NCBI GenBank assembly: GCA_013400115.1
Contig: VXBP01003652.1
Coordinates: 1 to 64,000 of the forward strand
Source: Rhinopomastus cyanomelas
Lineage: Eukaryota; Chordata; Aves; Bucerotiformes; Rhinopomastidae
Length of the DNA: 64,000 bases
Direction: 5' to 3'
Of this stretch, positions 48,470 to 60,593 are shown piece after piece. The stretch's first letter is position 1; every line of letters begins with the position of its first letter. The notes below the pieces were generated by a model. The model did not search any database, was not told where the DNA came from, and was given only the letters and a program-made list of their open reading frames with translations. A program made the translations under genes and the position numbers.

Positions 48470-51254
48470 TCCTTCCCCATCCCAGGCTTTGAGGCTTCAC
48501 CACACCCCTGCTGACCAACTCCCCGCGCTGGCACAGGACAGCTCTTAGTGAAACTTGGCTTTTTTGTGGGAGAGCACAAAGTCCAGGCTGTGTGTGCTCG
48601 GTGAGTTCACAGCCAGGCAAAGGCTGTTTGCTGCTGCTGTCTCCAGCAACAGGCTCCTTCTTCCATGCTCAGTTGGTTTTGGAGCACCTTCTCATCTGCC
48701 TCTGGGTGGGTGACTGTGGAAGGGGGATATTCAGTAGCCCACAGGTAACACTGACCAAGCAACAGGTGGACCGATGTGTGGGGTTCAGTACTAGGAAACA
48801 GGGAGTTGGGGAAGCCTGAAGCATGAGTGGACTCTGTGTGGGGCCTCATTAAATCCTAGGAAGGGGTGGAGAGAGGCAGGAATCTTCCATTTGAGCCAGC
48901 CAGTCCCTGACCTTTCTCCTCCCCTTCTTAGTGCAGCTCCTGCACCAGTGAACATCCGAGAGTGCCAGTGTGGGATACCGGATCCGACCTCATCCCCAAT
49001 TTCCAGCCCTACTCATGGCTCCAGCCGTGCCTGAGGTGGGGGGGGCTGGGTAGAGAGCTCTGCCTTGGCCACCTTATGCCCATGATTTTTCAGGTCTGAG
49101 CACCACTAGGCAAAGGGGAAAGAGAAGACCTTTAGCGATGAAGCACAGAGGAAGCACGTTGGAGCGGGGGATTGAACCTCCGCTTGCACGCAGCGCTATT
49201 CCCATGAGATGACTGTAGTCCCGACAATTAAATCAACAAGGATGCATGGGGGAAAACCCCCGTGATGGCGTCTGAGGATGCTTTATTAGATGTATGCAGA
49301 GCCCACGTGGAACAAAAGGCTGCGTGGCTGAGCCTGACAGACTGACTGTGTCCTGGGGAAAAAGAGCTCTCTGGTTTTATTAAACACTTCTAAGTAAATA
49401 CCCGTGGAAGGAGAAGCTTTTTTGCAGACCCAGACTCGGCTGCACAACCCACACAGCTCCCAGCTTCTGCAGGCAGAGCATGGAACATCTTCAGATTCCA
49501 ACCCCAGCCTCGGGCACTGGTGTGTGGCAGGAGAGGCAGCGGCTTCCCTCTAAGCAAGACCCTGCTCCGAGCGCCGGCAGAGACAGCAAATATCACCCGG
49601 GGAATGATCATTTCCATGGCAGCGCATCGCAATATGGTGAACAGACGGCAGATGCACCGCCAGGAGCACACGCAGTCGCTTAATGAAAAAGCCAGCCCGG
49701 GCTGGGTCTGGGCAGGCTGGGAGCTCGGGCTGCAGTGGCTGGCAGAGGGGAGATGCCAAGGTCTGCCCTGGAAGAGCGATGCAGCGGGATTTGCAAAGCA
49801 AAACTGCTCTCGAGGGCGGGCCCCGTGTTGGATTTTCCTCTCTGAGCAAACAGCCCAGCTCTGTTCCAAGTGCAGTGACCATGTTCAGCTGGACAGGATC
49901 GTTGTGGGCCTCTGTCTCTGTTCAGATTTCAATCCTCGGGGCCTCAGGAGTCTTTCCAGGCTGGGGCTGGAAAAAAAAAGTCTGAGCCTCACTGAAAATG
50001 CCACTGGTGGTGTTATTTAAGCAATAATGGGGTTAAAGATAATAATTAAGAAGAGAAAGTGACTGGCTTGCACAGTTTCCGATGACTTTTCTCCTCTCGC
50101 CTGTGTGATCTGAGCTCTGGCTTTTCAGCGTTCCCCGTGGCGGAGGCAGGGTAGAGTTTTAAATAGAATTAAATCCCTTTAACATCAGTTTTGCATCAGC
50201 AGAGCTCCCACTAAAATGCCTGGGCTGTGGGAAGGGGTGGGACACGAGTGGGGAAGGTTAGGGATATGAGCCTGGTTGTCACCCTGCTGAGTATGGGACA
50301 GGCTGTGCTCTGCACACAGCAGGACCCCCCTGCAATGCGGTTACAGCCCAGTGACCACAGACGAAGGGGAATAATGTGAACGCTTATGTTTTGCTGATGG
50401 GCAGCAAAGGAAGGGGCTGCACAGGCCATTTAGCATCGGATCACAGGCCCAGCTGAAATCCAACGTGGTTCATCTTCTGCCTTAAGTGGGCCAGTGCCTC
50501 TCAAAGCCCAGTAAATACTGGGAGTGACTGGGAGGGCTGCTGCAGGGGAGGCTTGAGCCTCGCTGTCCTCCTGTTCATCTCCCTGAGGTGTGTCACTGCT
50601 GGGTGCCCAAGCTGGGACCTGGTGGGGTTGTTCTTATACTCCTTAATGAGCTCCTTTGTGTAAGGCTGGGTGCTAGAGGTCTGTGCAGTTTAGAAACCTC
50701 TACCTGGGGAATAAATTGCCCAGAGAAGGGCCGGGCAGCACTTGGCGGCTCCAAAACAATAGGTGTGGAGCAGGGCATTGGATTGGCAGCGTTCGGCTCG
50801 TCTCCTTGGCAAAATGTGGTTTGTGTTGGGCTCTCTGCAGCCTTCCTTGCACACGGGGTTTGCTGTATCCAAGCACAAGGTTATTTTCTCCTCCTTCATT
50901 GCTGCCACAGAAGTCCAGGCGTGCCCGGGCAGCTCCGGCAGGGCCTTGGTTGCAACAGAGGCGGGAAGAAAACTTGTTATCGCGTGCATCAGTACAGCTA
51001 ATGAACGTGTGTGCTCACACCAGGGCTTTTGTGGGGATGTAGAGCCCTGCGTGGTTCCAAGGCGCACAAGAGCGGAGTGCTGCTGCTTTTAGCACTTGTA
51101 TGGTTTCCTGGCTCTGCCACAAACCCACTGCTGGTTGAATCAGTGGGATTTTTGAAGGAATTAAGCATCTCCAAGCCCTCCAGTGTCTCTGTGGGCAGGT
51201 TGGAGAGTGAACAAGAGCTTGTGAGACCCCTGCATATGTTACTGCAAGGGGCGG

Positions 51255-51430
51255 TAGGACACTGGACTAGGTTTCCCAGAGAAGCTGTGGAATCCCCATT
51301 GCTGCAAGTGTTCAAGGCCAAGTGTGATGTGGCTCTGGGCGACCTGGTCTAGAAGGACGTCTCTCTGCCCAGGGGAGGAGGTTGGGACTAGATGATCGGT
51401 GGGGTCTCTTCTGCTGTTCCATGATCTGGG
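51255..51430 (+). repeat. CR1-like 3' fragment (old)
   Basis: GGACACTGGACTAGGTTTCC, AGTGTTCAAGGCCAAGTGTG and GGGACTAGATGATCGGTGGG resemble a CR1 3' end of a different, older subfamily. It lies at the edge of the NCS1 CpG island. Confidence 0.7.
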
Positions 51431-51938
51431 GTGGGAGGCAGAGACCTGTCTTCAGCTGGGGTGGAGGGCAACCAGGAGCGAGAAGATGCTTCCACCCCTC
51501 AATCTGCTGCTGTCTGAGGAAGGTCACCCCGGCGCTGAGCCCAGCCTTTCCCCAGGCTGCGGGTTCCTCCCTTTTCCCCCTTCCTCCTGCGGCCCCCCAC
51601 CTCGGCATCACCCGCTCCCCGCGATGTCTTCCTCCCTCGGGAGGGCCCACCCGCACCCCCACGGCTGAGCCCGATTTGTGAGGGTGTAGGACCCCCCCTT
51701 CACACCCGGGATCCCCGCGCGTTGGGAGCGGCGGGCCCGCGACCCCCNCACGCAGGGCGGCCCCGCAGCGCCTCGCCGCTCCTTTCTGCAGCCAGAACCC
51801 CGGTAACAAAGACACCCCGCATCCCCTGCCCGCACGGCCTCTCCGCGGGATGTAGCCGCGTCGGGAGCTGCCAGCGAGGCTCGGAGGGCCCCGTGTCCCC
51901 GCTTCCTACCCCCGTGGGGCCACCCCCCCCCCCCCCCC

Positions 51939-51962
51939 NNNNNNNNNNNNNNNNNNNNNNNN
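51939..51962. other. Assembly gap of 24 N
   Basis: N run directly after at least 17 consecutive C, 18 bp before the NCS1 ATG, in the 5' UTR or promoter. A single N is also at 51748. Real gap length is unknown. Confidence 0.98.
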
Positions 51963-51980
51963 CTGGGGGCTGCCGCCGCC

Positions 51981-52044
51981 ATGGGCAAATCCAACAGCAA
52001 GTTGAAGCCCGAAGTTGTGGAGGAGCTGACCAGGAAAACCTACT
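51981..52044 (+). CDS. NCS1: NCS1 first coding exon (partial gene)
   Basis: The exon encodes MGKSNSKLKPEVVEELTRKT, then Tyr, then one base of the next codon, identical to the N-terminus of neuronal calcium sensor 1 as I know it. Gly2 with Ser6 forms the N-myristoylation signal that anchors NCS1 to membranes. The EF-hands are encoded by exons outside the window. The start has a near-perfect context (GCCGCCGCC before ATGG), and the donor is GTGAGT at 52045, phase 1. Known role: calcium sensor that regulates PI4-kinase beta, receptors and neurotransmitter release. The gene runs in the same direction as GPR107, starting about 15.7 kb after its stop codon. Confidence 0.95.
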
Positions 52045-52054
52045 GTGAGTGCTT

Positions 52055-52090
52055 GGGGCCGGGGGTGGGGCGGATACGGGGCCGAGGGGG
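52055..52090 (+). other. G-quadruplex-type G tracts at the start of NCS1 intron 1
   Basis: Four runs of four or more G (52055-58, 52061-65, 52067-70, 52078-81), with a fifth at 52086-90, separated by loops of 1-7 bases. This fits the usual quadruplex pattern on the coding strand. Confidence 0.8.
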
Positions 52091-55000
52091 TGGACACGCA
52101 TGGGGTCGAGGGGGAACGACACGGGGCTCGGAGGGGATGCGCGGCCGCGGCGGCCCCGGGGATGGCGGCCGGCCGGCGTGGGGGGGCGATCGAGCCGGTG
52201 CGGAAGTCGATGGGGGTCGCGGCTGCCCCGAGATGTGGTACCGACCCCCTAAATACGCGGTACTGACCTCCCACCACCCCGGTGGTTTCCCCGGGGCCGC
52301 TGCCGGTGCGGGGGTCGCGGGCGGGCTTTGTTGCGGAGATTCCCAGATTCGCCTGGGAGGGAGGAAGGAGGGAAAAAAATCCCCCGCTAGGCAGCAGAGA
52401 CGCGGGCAGGGAGCTGGGGAAACGCTGGTTCCCCGTAAAAACAGCCCTCCGTGGCCTGGCCCTAAGGCTCCGGTGACGGTTCCGTGAGCTGCCGGGCACG
52501 GGCCGCATCCTGGAGCGATGCCCCTGCCCCGAGCATCCTCCGGGTACCAGGGGTTGCCCGGGGTGGGGGTTCCCTTACCCATCGCCATCGCTGCCACCCT
52601 GGAGCGCCGCGGCTCCTCTCTAAACGCAGAGCAGGACCACCTTGGGGTGGCCCTCAAAGTTTGGGTGGGTTGTGGGGGGCGGGCTTGCTTTGTTGCCCTG
52701 CTCTGAGCACAGAGCCCCACACCAGGGAGTTCAGTGTTTATTCACGAGTGTCTCAGTGTCAGTTTAATAACCTGATTTTCTAAGTGAGTGGCTTTCCCGT
52801 CTGAACCTCCCCTATAACCTTATTAGTGTGACCGGTGCCTGAACCAGCCAGTTTTAGCAAAATCTGTTGTCTGTGGTTTTATTTATTTTTTTTTTTCTCC
52901 CCCTCTGAAGGCAGCACAAAGGAAACAAAGGCTTTGGTGGTTCAAGTTTCCCTCTCCGCTTGTGGGTCCGAGATGTTCCCGTTAGGCGCAGCAGACCCCG
53001 CGAGCTCTCCCCGCTGTCATTGCTGCAGTCCCACGGCAGCGCTTACCCAAAAAGGCAATAGATCAGGATGCAGCAAGTTCTCCCATATGGAGAGGAGGCA
53101 ACGCTGGTGCATTGCACAACCCCACACGCCGGGGCTGCTCTCGCTGTCTTGTCGTGGCAGGGCAGGTTGTGGGGGCAGCGTCGGTGTAGCCAAACTGTGA
53201 GCAATGGGAGGGGAGGTTGGAGTACCCTGGCTGGGCTTCCTCGAAGTGGCTCAGGGAGAAGAAATAGTGAGGATGCAGCAGTAGCACACAGACCCTGGCT
53301 GGAGCTGGTGTTGGAGCTGGAGCTGAGCCTGGGGTTTTGGTGCCCTCACTGCAGCCGTGACCCACAGTGGGTGCAGCCGTGCTGGGCCGGATGCAGGTAT
53401 GGCCGTGCTGCATCACTTGCTCAGTTTGCAGCCGCTGTGATGATCCAGTATCTGATAGAGAGGGACCTGGGATTCTTCTCTGTGTCCTAGCACAGCCTGT
53501 TTTGGTGATCCCCAGCTTTCTGCACCCCTGCGGTAGCTCCTATGTGCGTGGGGAAGATGCTGACCCTGCTGGGGTCAGTAGGCAGCGATGGCCCATATTT
53601 TACTAGCAGCTGACGCCAAACACATGCAGCGCTGGTGAAACCATCATCTGCAGGTACAGGGCTGTCTCTTCTGTTGGATGAGGCCAGCAGACAGTCACTG
53701 CCTTTAGAATCACTTTATTCCCAACTTCATGCTCCTCTCTCTTGGATGCCATCCCTTTTCCACCACATCTCCTCCAAAAAAGACTCCGGTCCCCTGATTG
53801 TTCCCTTTGTGAGTTGCAGGCCTGCCTGGGGTTTTGCCTGCCAGCTCCAGGTCTCTCACTGCCTGGTTTCCAAGATGCACCAGATCTCTGCTGGTGAGGC
53901 AGCTGTGTCACGGGGCAGCACATGGCCCTTTGCATGGCCAGGACCTGATGCAGCATCCCCACGTGTCCCAGTGGTGCGACACCTGTCAGGGAGATCCATC
54001 GCTAATACCAGGCTCTTCATTGAGCTCTGCTCGTTCCACCTCTCATCTCTGGGATTAATTACTTTTGCTGAGTGTTTCTGCCCCTTTTCTGCAGCTGTCA
54101 AGGCGAGCGTGCGCTGCTGTGTCTGGTGCAGCACTTCACGGGGCCCTCCCAGGCACGTCTGAGAGCCTCTGATTTATCTTCAGACCCTGGGAGATCAGAA
54201 GGACCTTAATGCTCTTCCACATTTTGGGGAGTCCAGGCAGAGGAGATGCAGGTGGGAGTGCAGGGCTGCACTGAGCACTGTGGGAGTGACTGAGCCAGAG
54301 CCCTGTGCCAGGGACTGGCTTGAGCAGGGGGCAGTCGTGCCCACAGACCCACAGCTTAGGGACTGCTGGGGTCTGCTTGGGAAAGGTTTTGCTCCTTTTG
54401 GACCAGTGGTGACCGCTTTTCCAAGAGCATCCCTGACACAGGGTGTTCTTCCCGTGTGCTGCAGCGTTACGGAGCGGATGCTGGCCCTGCCTCATGCCAT
54501 TACAGCACATCTGGGCAGATGTTTCCAGGAGCTCCATAACTGGCAGCTGATGACGGGAACCCTCTTTTGTCCCAGAAGGTTCCCATGGCAGCGTGAGCTG
54601 TGGCTGCGGTGCATGAAGGGTTTCTCCCACTATGGGATTTCCTTCCATTGCATCATGTTCTGTTGGTGCAATTTCCAAATGAAGCAAATAACAAAAAGCC
54701 CCGTCTCAAATCTGTAGGATCAGAGGAAAAGGGAGGTGTTTCCCTGACTTCCCTGCAGCTTTATCTCCTCTGGGGGACACAGAGGATCCATAGCCTGTTC
54801 TGTGCCCCCTTGGTACTTCTCCAGTGCCTGGTGGCTTCTTGTGTCCCCTGGATGCTTTTCCCCTCTGGTGTTTCCATCTCACATTTGTGGTGTTTCTCTG
54901 GTCATGCCTCAGTTGCAGCAATCTTGAGGCAGGCAGGTGGTGGGAGCATCCAGAAGAGGAGTCGAGGGGACTTCTGGGCACTGTGGTGGTGCTGAGGATG

Positions 55001-55999
55001 CTGCAGAGTTGTCATCAGCAGCCTGCATGAGATGTGACAATTATTTGTGCAATAGATATTGAGAGCAGGTTGTACCTGGGCCCTGCTGGGAACTGGACGC
55101 AGAAGGGCAGGAGCCTGGAAGCCTCGTCTCTTGGCTCCCCTCCCCACTCCGCTCCCAATTTTCAGTGCTGGGGGCCAGATTTTAATGGCTTTTGGACACC
55201 TAAAGGCACAGGTGGCCATGAAGGGCTTCTTCAAAGTGCTGGCTGCCCAGGTCGTGTTGATTTGGACCCATCACCTTGTGTCTTCAGCATCTCCGGGCAC
55301 CTGAGTGCCCAGGAAGACCTGGTAGTGCCCAGCTCACATGGCTATGGGATGAGGGTCTCACCTTGCTGAGGGGGCCAGGCTGGTGCACGTGGGAGAAGCC
55401 ATCACTGAATGATAATAACAGTGAATAATAAATTATGCAGTTCTTTGTTACCCAAAAGGTCTTAAAAGTGGTTTATAATCATTAGTTTATTAATCTTTCT
55501 CGTTGGGGTAGCTCAGAGACACGGTTTTGGCTGCTGCGTTTTGTCCCAGGAGGTGATAACACTCGAGACTCAAAGGAACCAGCATCCTCCCTGGATTGTG
55601 TCTCCCAGCCCTGCTCTGGTGGGGATTTCAGCCTGGATTTATCTGGGGCCAGGTGCTTGTAGCTCAGGACCGTGGTGGGATTTGGGATTGTGCTTAAAGA
55701 GCCTCACAGGGCCACGGTCAGAGGGTTCTCAGGTGCTAAGCTGGAGATTTCTGAAGGTCCTGGGGTATCACTGCTTGCTTCAGCCTGCGCAGAGCTGTGT
55801 GAAGTGTGTGGTGGTGGAGGCAGAGTGTCGTGGGTCGGGATGGCTCAGCGTGGACTCCACGTAGTGAAGTGGGGGGAGAGTTGCAGTGCTGAGCCTCCCT
55901 GCTTGCAGCAGTGCTCTGTGGCCAGCCCAGCCACAGCGCTGTCAACCCTTAAAGTCAAGAAACAGCCTTAAAAACATGAGTTTGTTGCAGAAAAGCACA

Positions 56000-56505
56000 T
56001 TTGGGTCCCTCAGTTCAAGAGAGATGTGGAGCTGCTGAAGGGAGTCCAGCATAGAGTAACGAGGATGATGAAGGAAGTGGAGCACCTCCCTTATGAGGAG
56101 AGGCTGAGGAAGCTGGGTCTCTTTAGCTTGGAGGAGACTGAGGGGTGACCTCATTAATGTCTATAAATATGTGAAGGGGGGTGTCAGGAGGATGGAATCA
56201 GGCTCTGCTCAGTAGTGATAGGACAAGGGGCAATGGGTGTGAGCTGGAACACACATTGATATTTTATCATATAATATTGATGATTGAGGTTTCACATCAA
56301 TATGAGAAGGACCTTCTTCCTGGTGAGGGTGACAGAGCACTGGAAGGGGCTGCCCAGGGTGGTTGTGGAGTCTCCTTCACTGGAGAGGTTTAAGACCCGC
56401 CTGGATATGCTCCTGTGTGACTTGATCTAGGTGATCCTGCTGTGGCAGGGGGATTGGACGAGATGATCTTTCAATCCCTAATGATTCTGTGACTCTATGA
56501 TTTCA
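56000..56505 (+). repeat. CR1 LINE 3' fragment in NCS1 intron 1
   Basis: AGTTCAAGAGAGATGTGGAG, CTTATGAGGAGAGGCTGAGG and CTAATGATTCTGTGACTCTA show the young CR1 family. About 45 bp of AT-rich sequence (about 56251-56293) replaces the usual AGAGGAGGTTCCACA segment. Confidence 0.92.
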
Positions 56506-56639
56506 GCTCCTTTTTTTTTTGTAAATCGTTTGGGGGTGGATTTGATTTCAGGGTTCACTTTCCATATCTACCCCCCATGACTAGAACCGCTATCACTCTG
56601 TGTTTCTGATGCCAGCAGCATTACTGCCACCCCGCACCC

Positions 56640-57030
56640 TCGGAGCTGTGTGGGTGCAGAGGCATTGCCGCTAGGACTGGGTGCAGCGGGGTCAGGTGCC
56701 AGTCCCCCTGCTCCCGAGGCCACGGCGAGGCTCCAAGGAAGTCATGAGAGTCGCGGCGGCAAAGGTGCCAAATCGACGCCCCACGGCGCTGGGAGGCCTG
56801 GGCTGCGCAGCGGGCGCGGGGAGAGGAAGATGCTCTTTTCCCGAGGAGCTTGTCCCACCCACTGTGATCTGTTCTGTGGGTTTTAAACTCGCTCTGGCAT
56901 CATCGTTTTCTGCTCTTTTACAATGAGCCACAGAATTGGCTCTGTCGCGCGACAGTAACGCGCTGAATTAATGGGCATTAGTTTAAGAGCAAACTACAAA
57001 CATATCGATCTGTAGTTACGGGGGGAACGT
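56640..57030. promoter_or_regulatory. CpG-rich patch followed by an AT-rich island (possible intronic regulatory element)
   Basis: CpG density rises at 56640-56840, then an AT-rich stretch follows (56930-57025, including GAATTAATGGGCATTAG and CATATCGATCTG). The call is only from base composition. Confidence 0.3.
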
Positions 57031-60000
57031 GGTGGCCGGTTGGATTCAGCAGGAAAGGAAAGGAAATCCTACAGTCGCTGCAGTTTCCAGCAGGAAAATG
57101 GGTCGGTTCCTTGCTGCAGGCACTGGTTTGGGGGGCTTGGCTGAGGAAATGGGTGGTGGGCAGGAGCAGAGGGGCAGAAGGAGGAGAGGAGGGACCTCAG
57201 AGGTTCCACGCTGGTGAGTTATTTTTAGCCTCCCCAGTGTTTGGCCCCAGGCTCTGGGTTTCTCTGCCAGGTTGGGTCGTGTTGAAATCCCTCCTGTTGC
57301 TGATCCCGGCAGAAAGTGGGACAAGCTGGCCAGGTGCTTATGCACCTGCTAGCTCTCAGTGGCTAGTGCTGGGTGGAGTGGCACATGGAACCTCTGCAGC
57401 CCCAGCCTCTTGGCTCCACTAAGCCCTGCAGGTGCCTGTTCAGGGGCTGCTGGCCCTGCTGTGGGCAGAGAGCTGGTGGGTGGGAGCTCCATGGGACCTG
57501 CTCCTGGGAGAGGAGCACCAGGGTGCCAGGTGGGCACGTGCCTAAGGTGTAAAGTTTAGTTTGGGCTGTTGCTGGCTGAGCGACCCAATAGCTTGTGTGC
57601 CTGCTCCCAGTGCTCCCAGCATGGAATAGGATTTACCAGGAGCCCGGAAGAAAGGTTTTCGGGGGAGAAGGAGAACACCTGCCCAAGCACCCTAGAGAAG
57701 CACTGGGGAGAGGGGAGCCGAGCAGACATGCCATCCCATAGGGTCCATAGACCCACAGGACACACTAGAGGGATGCCCAGGGGCTGGAATTTGTTTGGGG
57801 CCTCTTTTTACTGCAGCCACCTGTGACCCAGAGCTGCAAAGGTGGCAGCTGCAGTGCAGGTTCACTGTGAGCTCAGTGGGGACCTGATGTGCTGCCGTTG
57901 GAGGCATCTCCAGACCTTTCCTCAAGGAAACCCCAACCTGCACTCAGTGAATCTTGTGACCGAGCATCTGATGGTCTCTGTGGGGAGATGCAAACTGAGC
58001 ATGTTTTGGGGTGTCAGAAGCCAGTTTTGAGGTGTCTCTGCAGTCACCAGGAGGTGCTTGCGGTGCCGGAGTGGGAAGGGAAGACATGACCGAGGGCCGC
58101 GCGGGCTCCCTCTGCGGCAGAGCCGAGCGGCCGTCCCTGCCTGCCGCGGCTCAGGCATCAGAAGAATCACATTTCATTTATCCCCTGACATGTTAATGGA
58201 TCTGCTTAACCACTCTCCTGACCTTTGCTGCTGCTGCTATAATTAAGGTTGTGAAACAAGACGCTCTGAAGGCATCAAAGGGAGCGGCTGCTTCAGGGAG
58301 GAGCCCACGGATGCGCTCGCTCCGTTATCGGGGTGACATTTGCGGGGTCGCTTTGTTCCTCCCTCCTCTCCTTGTTTTCCTGGGTCTTCTACAGAGCTGG
58401 ATGGGGAAGGGATCAGGGTCTGTGTTCCCCATGCCTGCCCTGTCACAAGCCCTGGGCCGTGGTGGTCGTGGTTCCTCCTCAGGGGCAGCTGCTGTGGGTT
58501 CTCCGCCACAGAGCTTGTTCCCTGCACCTCCTACACCTTGTTCTCCCTTCCAGGCACAACTGGCTCTGTGTGGAAGAAGGGCTGCCTGTGCTTCATCCAC
58601 CCGACTTTCCCCAGCATTTCCTCCTCGATGGCCAGACTGCAAGGCCATGCCCTGGGTGTCTGTGTTACCCTGCTGAGGAGCTGGTGTTTGATGCCTCCAG
58701 CACCCTCTGCTTCAGCAGCCCTTGGCACAGTGGGTGAGAGGGGGGAAGAGCAGCCCTAAAACCAGTGAGGCTTTACCCTGCAGCATCCCCCTGACCTTCT
58801 CTTGGCTCCAGGGTCCCTGAGTCAGAGAGATTCCCTTTCCCCTGCCCACGCTGGGTCCAGAGGGGAGTTTTCTCCTCTGGCCAGGGCAGGAATCACTCTG
58901 TGGGTTTGGGACAGCTCCTTGGAGCTCCAGCTTGTGCCAAAATGCCACCCTGGCTGTCTCCCAGCAGCATCGGGATGCTCTGCCCATCGCTGTGCTGGCT
59001 TGAGGGGAAGCCAGGATGAACTCCAGCTCAGGACAGACCTGCTGCAGCCACCAGCTCCTGCTGTGGGTCTGTCTCAGTCCGATTCATTCCTCTCCAAACA
59101 CAGCCCCTGTCCTTTGCCCTTCTGTGCTGCTTTTGCTGCAAAGAGCCACTGCTGCTTCTTCCTCAGACCCCGTTCCCAAAGCCTAATGTCGGGCCCTTAA
59201 ATATTTAATAAAGTCTAAAAAGGATTTTAACTGCGTATTGGCTTTCCTGTTGGTACCAGCCCCGGGGGAGATGAGAACAGGACTGCTCATGGACCTGTTT
59301 ATCCAGTCTGGGAGCAAGACAGACCACTAATGGCAACCGCGGGCGAGGAGAGTGCCAGGCGCACACGCAGTTCCCCGCGTATCGCTCTGTGTCTCGGCAG
59401 TAACAAATGACACCAATAACGCTGTCGAGTTCGTGTTCCCGACGTCTTGGAGGCTCCTGGACCCGCCGTGATGCCGGTGATATCTGTCTGATGGGTGAGA
59501 AGCCAAACTGGGCGAGCTGGGATGGGGATGGTCTGCTCCGACACGCAGGTCTGGCTGTGCTGATGTCCCGCTGCGATGGGATGTAGTGGGGTTGGGGATC
59601 TGCACATGGTCAACCGTGGCTTGGGGACAGCCCCAGCACGTTGCCGTTGTGGCTGGAGGTAGAACTGGGCACCACTGGGGCTGAGGTGGAATGTGATTTG
59701 GGCACGTTCATCTTCAGGAGCCGCAGAAAATGTCACTGGGCAGGTTCTTGCTGCGGGTGACCCTGGTTGTGCAGCTGGGTTCTGCCATGCTGTGCTCAGC
59801 AGGAGCCTGGTTGTGCTTTAACGCTGATTCCCCCAAAGCCAGCCCTGCCCCGGCCCAGGCGCCGGAGCAGAACCAGTCCCAGCGCGCTGTAATGTTTAAC
59901 CAGGACACTGGTTATGTAGTTAAACCTGAATTGTAACGAGACCGAGCCGTGGGGCCAAGCAACCCAGATTTCCAAAGTGCTGACGTGCGGCGGATCTTCA

Positions 60001-60593
60001 GTTACCGTCATCGAATGGGGACCTGGGGGAGCTCCGGCGCCCCAAGATGGGACGGGATGCTCCAGGGGGAGGACACGCAGCTCTTGGCTACATGTTTCGT
60101 AGGGACACGGCTTGAAACGGGTTATGACTGAAGGTGATGGTGTGCAGCCCCAGGTAACCTGCTCTGCAGGGCTGGGGGCTGGTGCTTGGTCCATCTGGGT
60201 CAACCGATGGAACCTTCTTGGGTCCATGTCTGCAGGATGGAGGTGTGAATTCTGTGCCGAGTCTCTGTTTGCGCTCCATGCTGAGCCCTGTGGCCTTTCT
60301 GTGAGGACCAAGGGCTCATTCTGCAGTGGATGTTAGTTTGGGTTGTGGTGCTGACCCCAAATCTGGGTCCTAGGGCAAGGAGTGAAATGGGAATAAGCTC
60401 ACGGATGCGCTGCGGAGCCCCGTCACCCGCTCAGCGTGGAGCTGCTAACACCGTGAAGATGCTGCCTGTGGAGCCTGGGACAGATCTGTGATCAGATAAT
60501 TCTTAAATAGGTGTTTTGCAGAGACGAGGGGTGGAGTGTGTGGGGCACAAATTGCAGGGTCTGCGGGGCTCGCCCCGGAGCGCTGCGGGGTTT

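Larger units (their letters stand above)
41661..51500. other. Intergenic region between GPR107 and NCS1
   Basis: It contains CR1 fragments, a nested CR1 cluster (46.9-48.0 kb), a CTG run (46223-46240) and a TG run (48455-48469). Open frames up to 212 codons are GC-rich, lack splice or family support, and are not called as genes. An AT-rich block at 50010-50075 may be regulatory. Confidence 0.75.
51500..52620. promoter_or_regulatory. NCS1 CpG island and promoter
   Basis: Dense CpG over about 1.1 kb around the NCS1 first exon. No TATA box is seen. The sequence immediately before the start codon is partly unknown because of the N gap at 51939-51962 and a C homopolymer before it. Confidence 0.85.

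Noticed and set aside
49155..49235. tRNA-like pattern on the minus strand (GGTTCAATCCCCCGC)
   Set aside because: A T-arm-like hairpin with an 8-base loop is present, but no convincing acceptor, D or anticodon arms could be formed.
52040..52720. Minus-strand open frame of 226 codons over the NCS1 CpG island
   Set aside because: Pro/Arg/Gly-rich shadow of a CpG island, overlapping the NCS1 exon and intron start.
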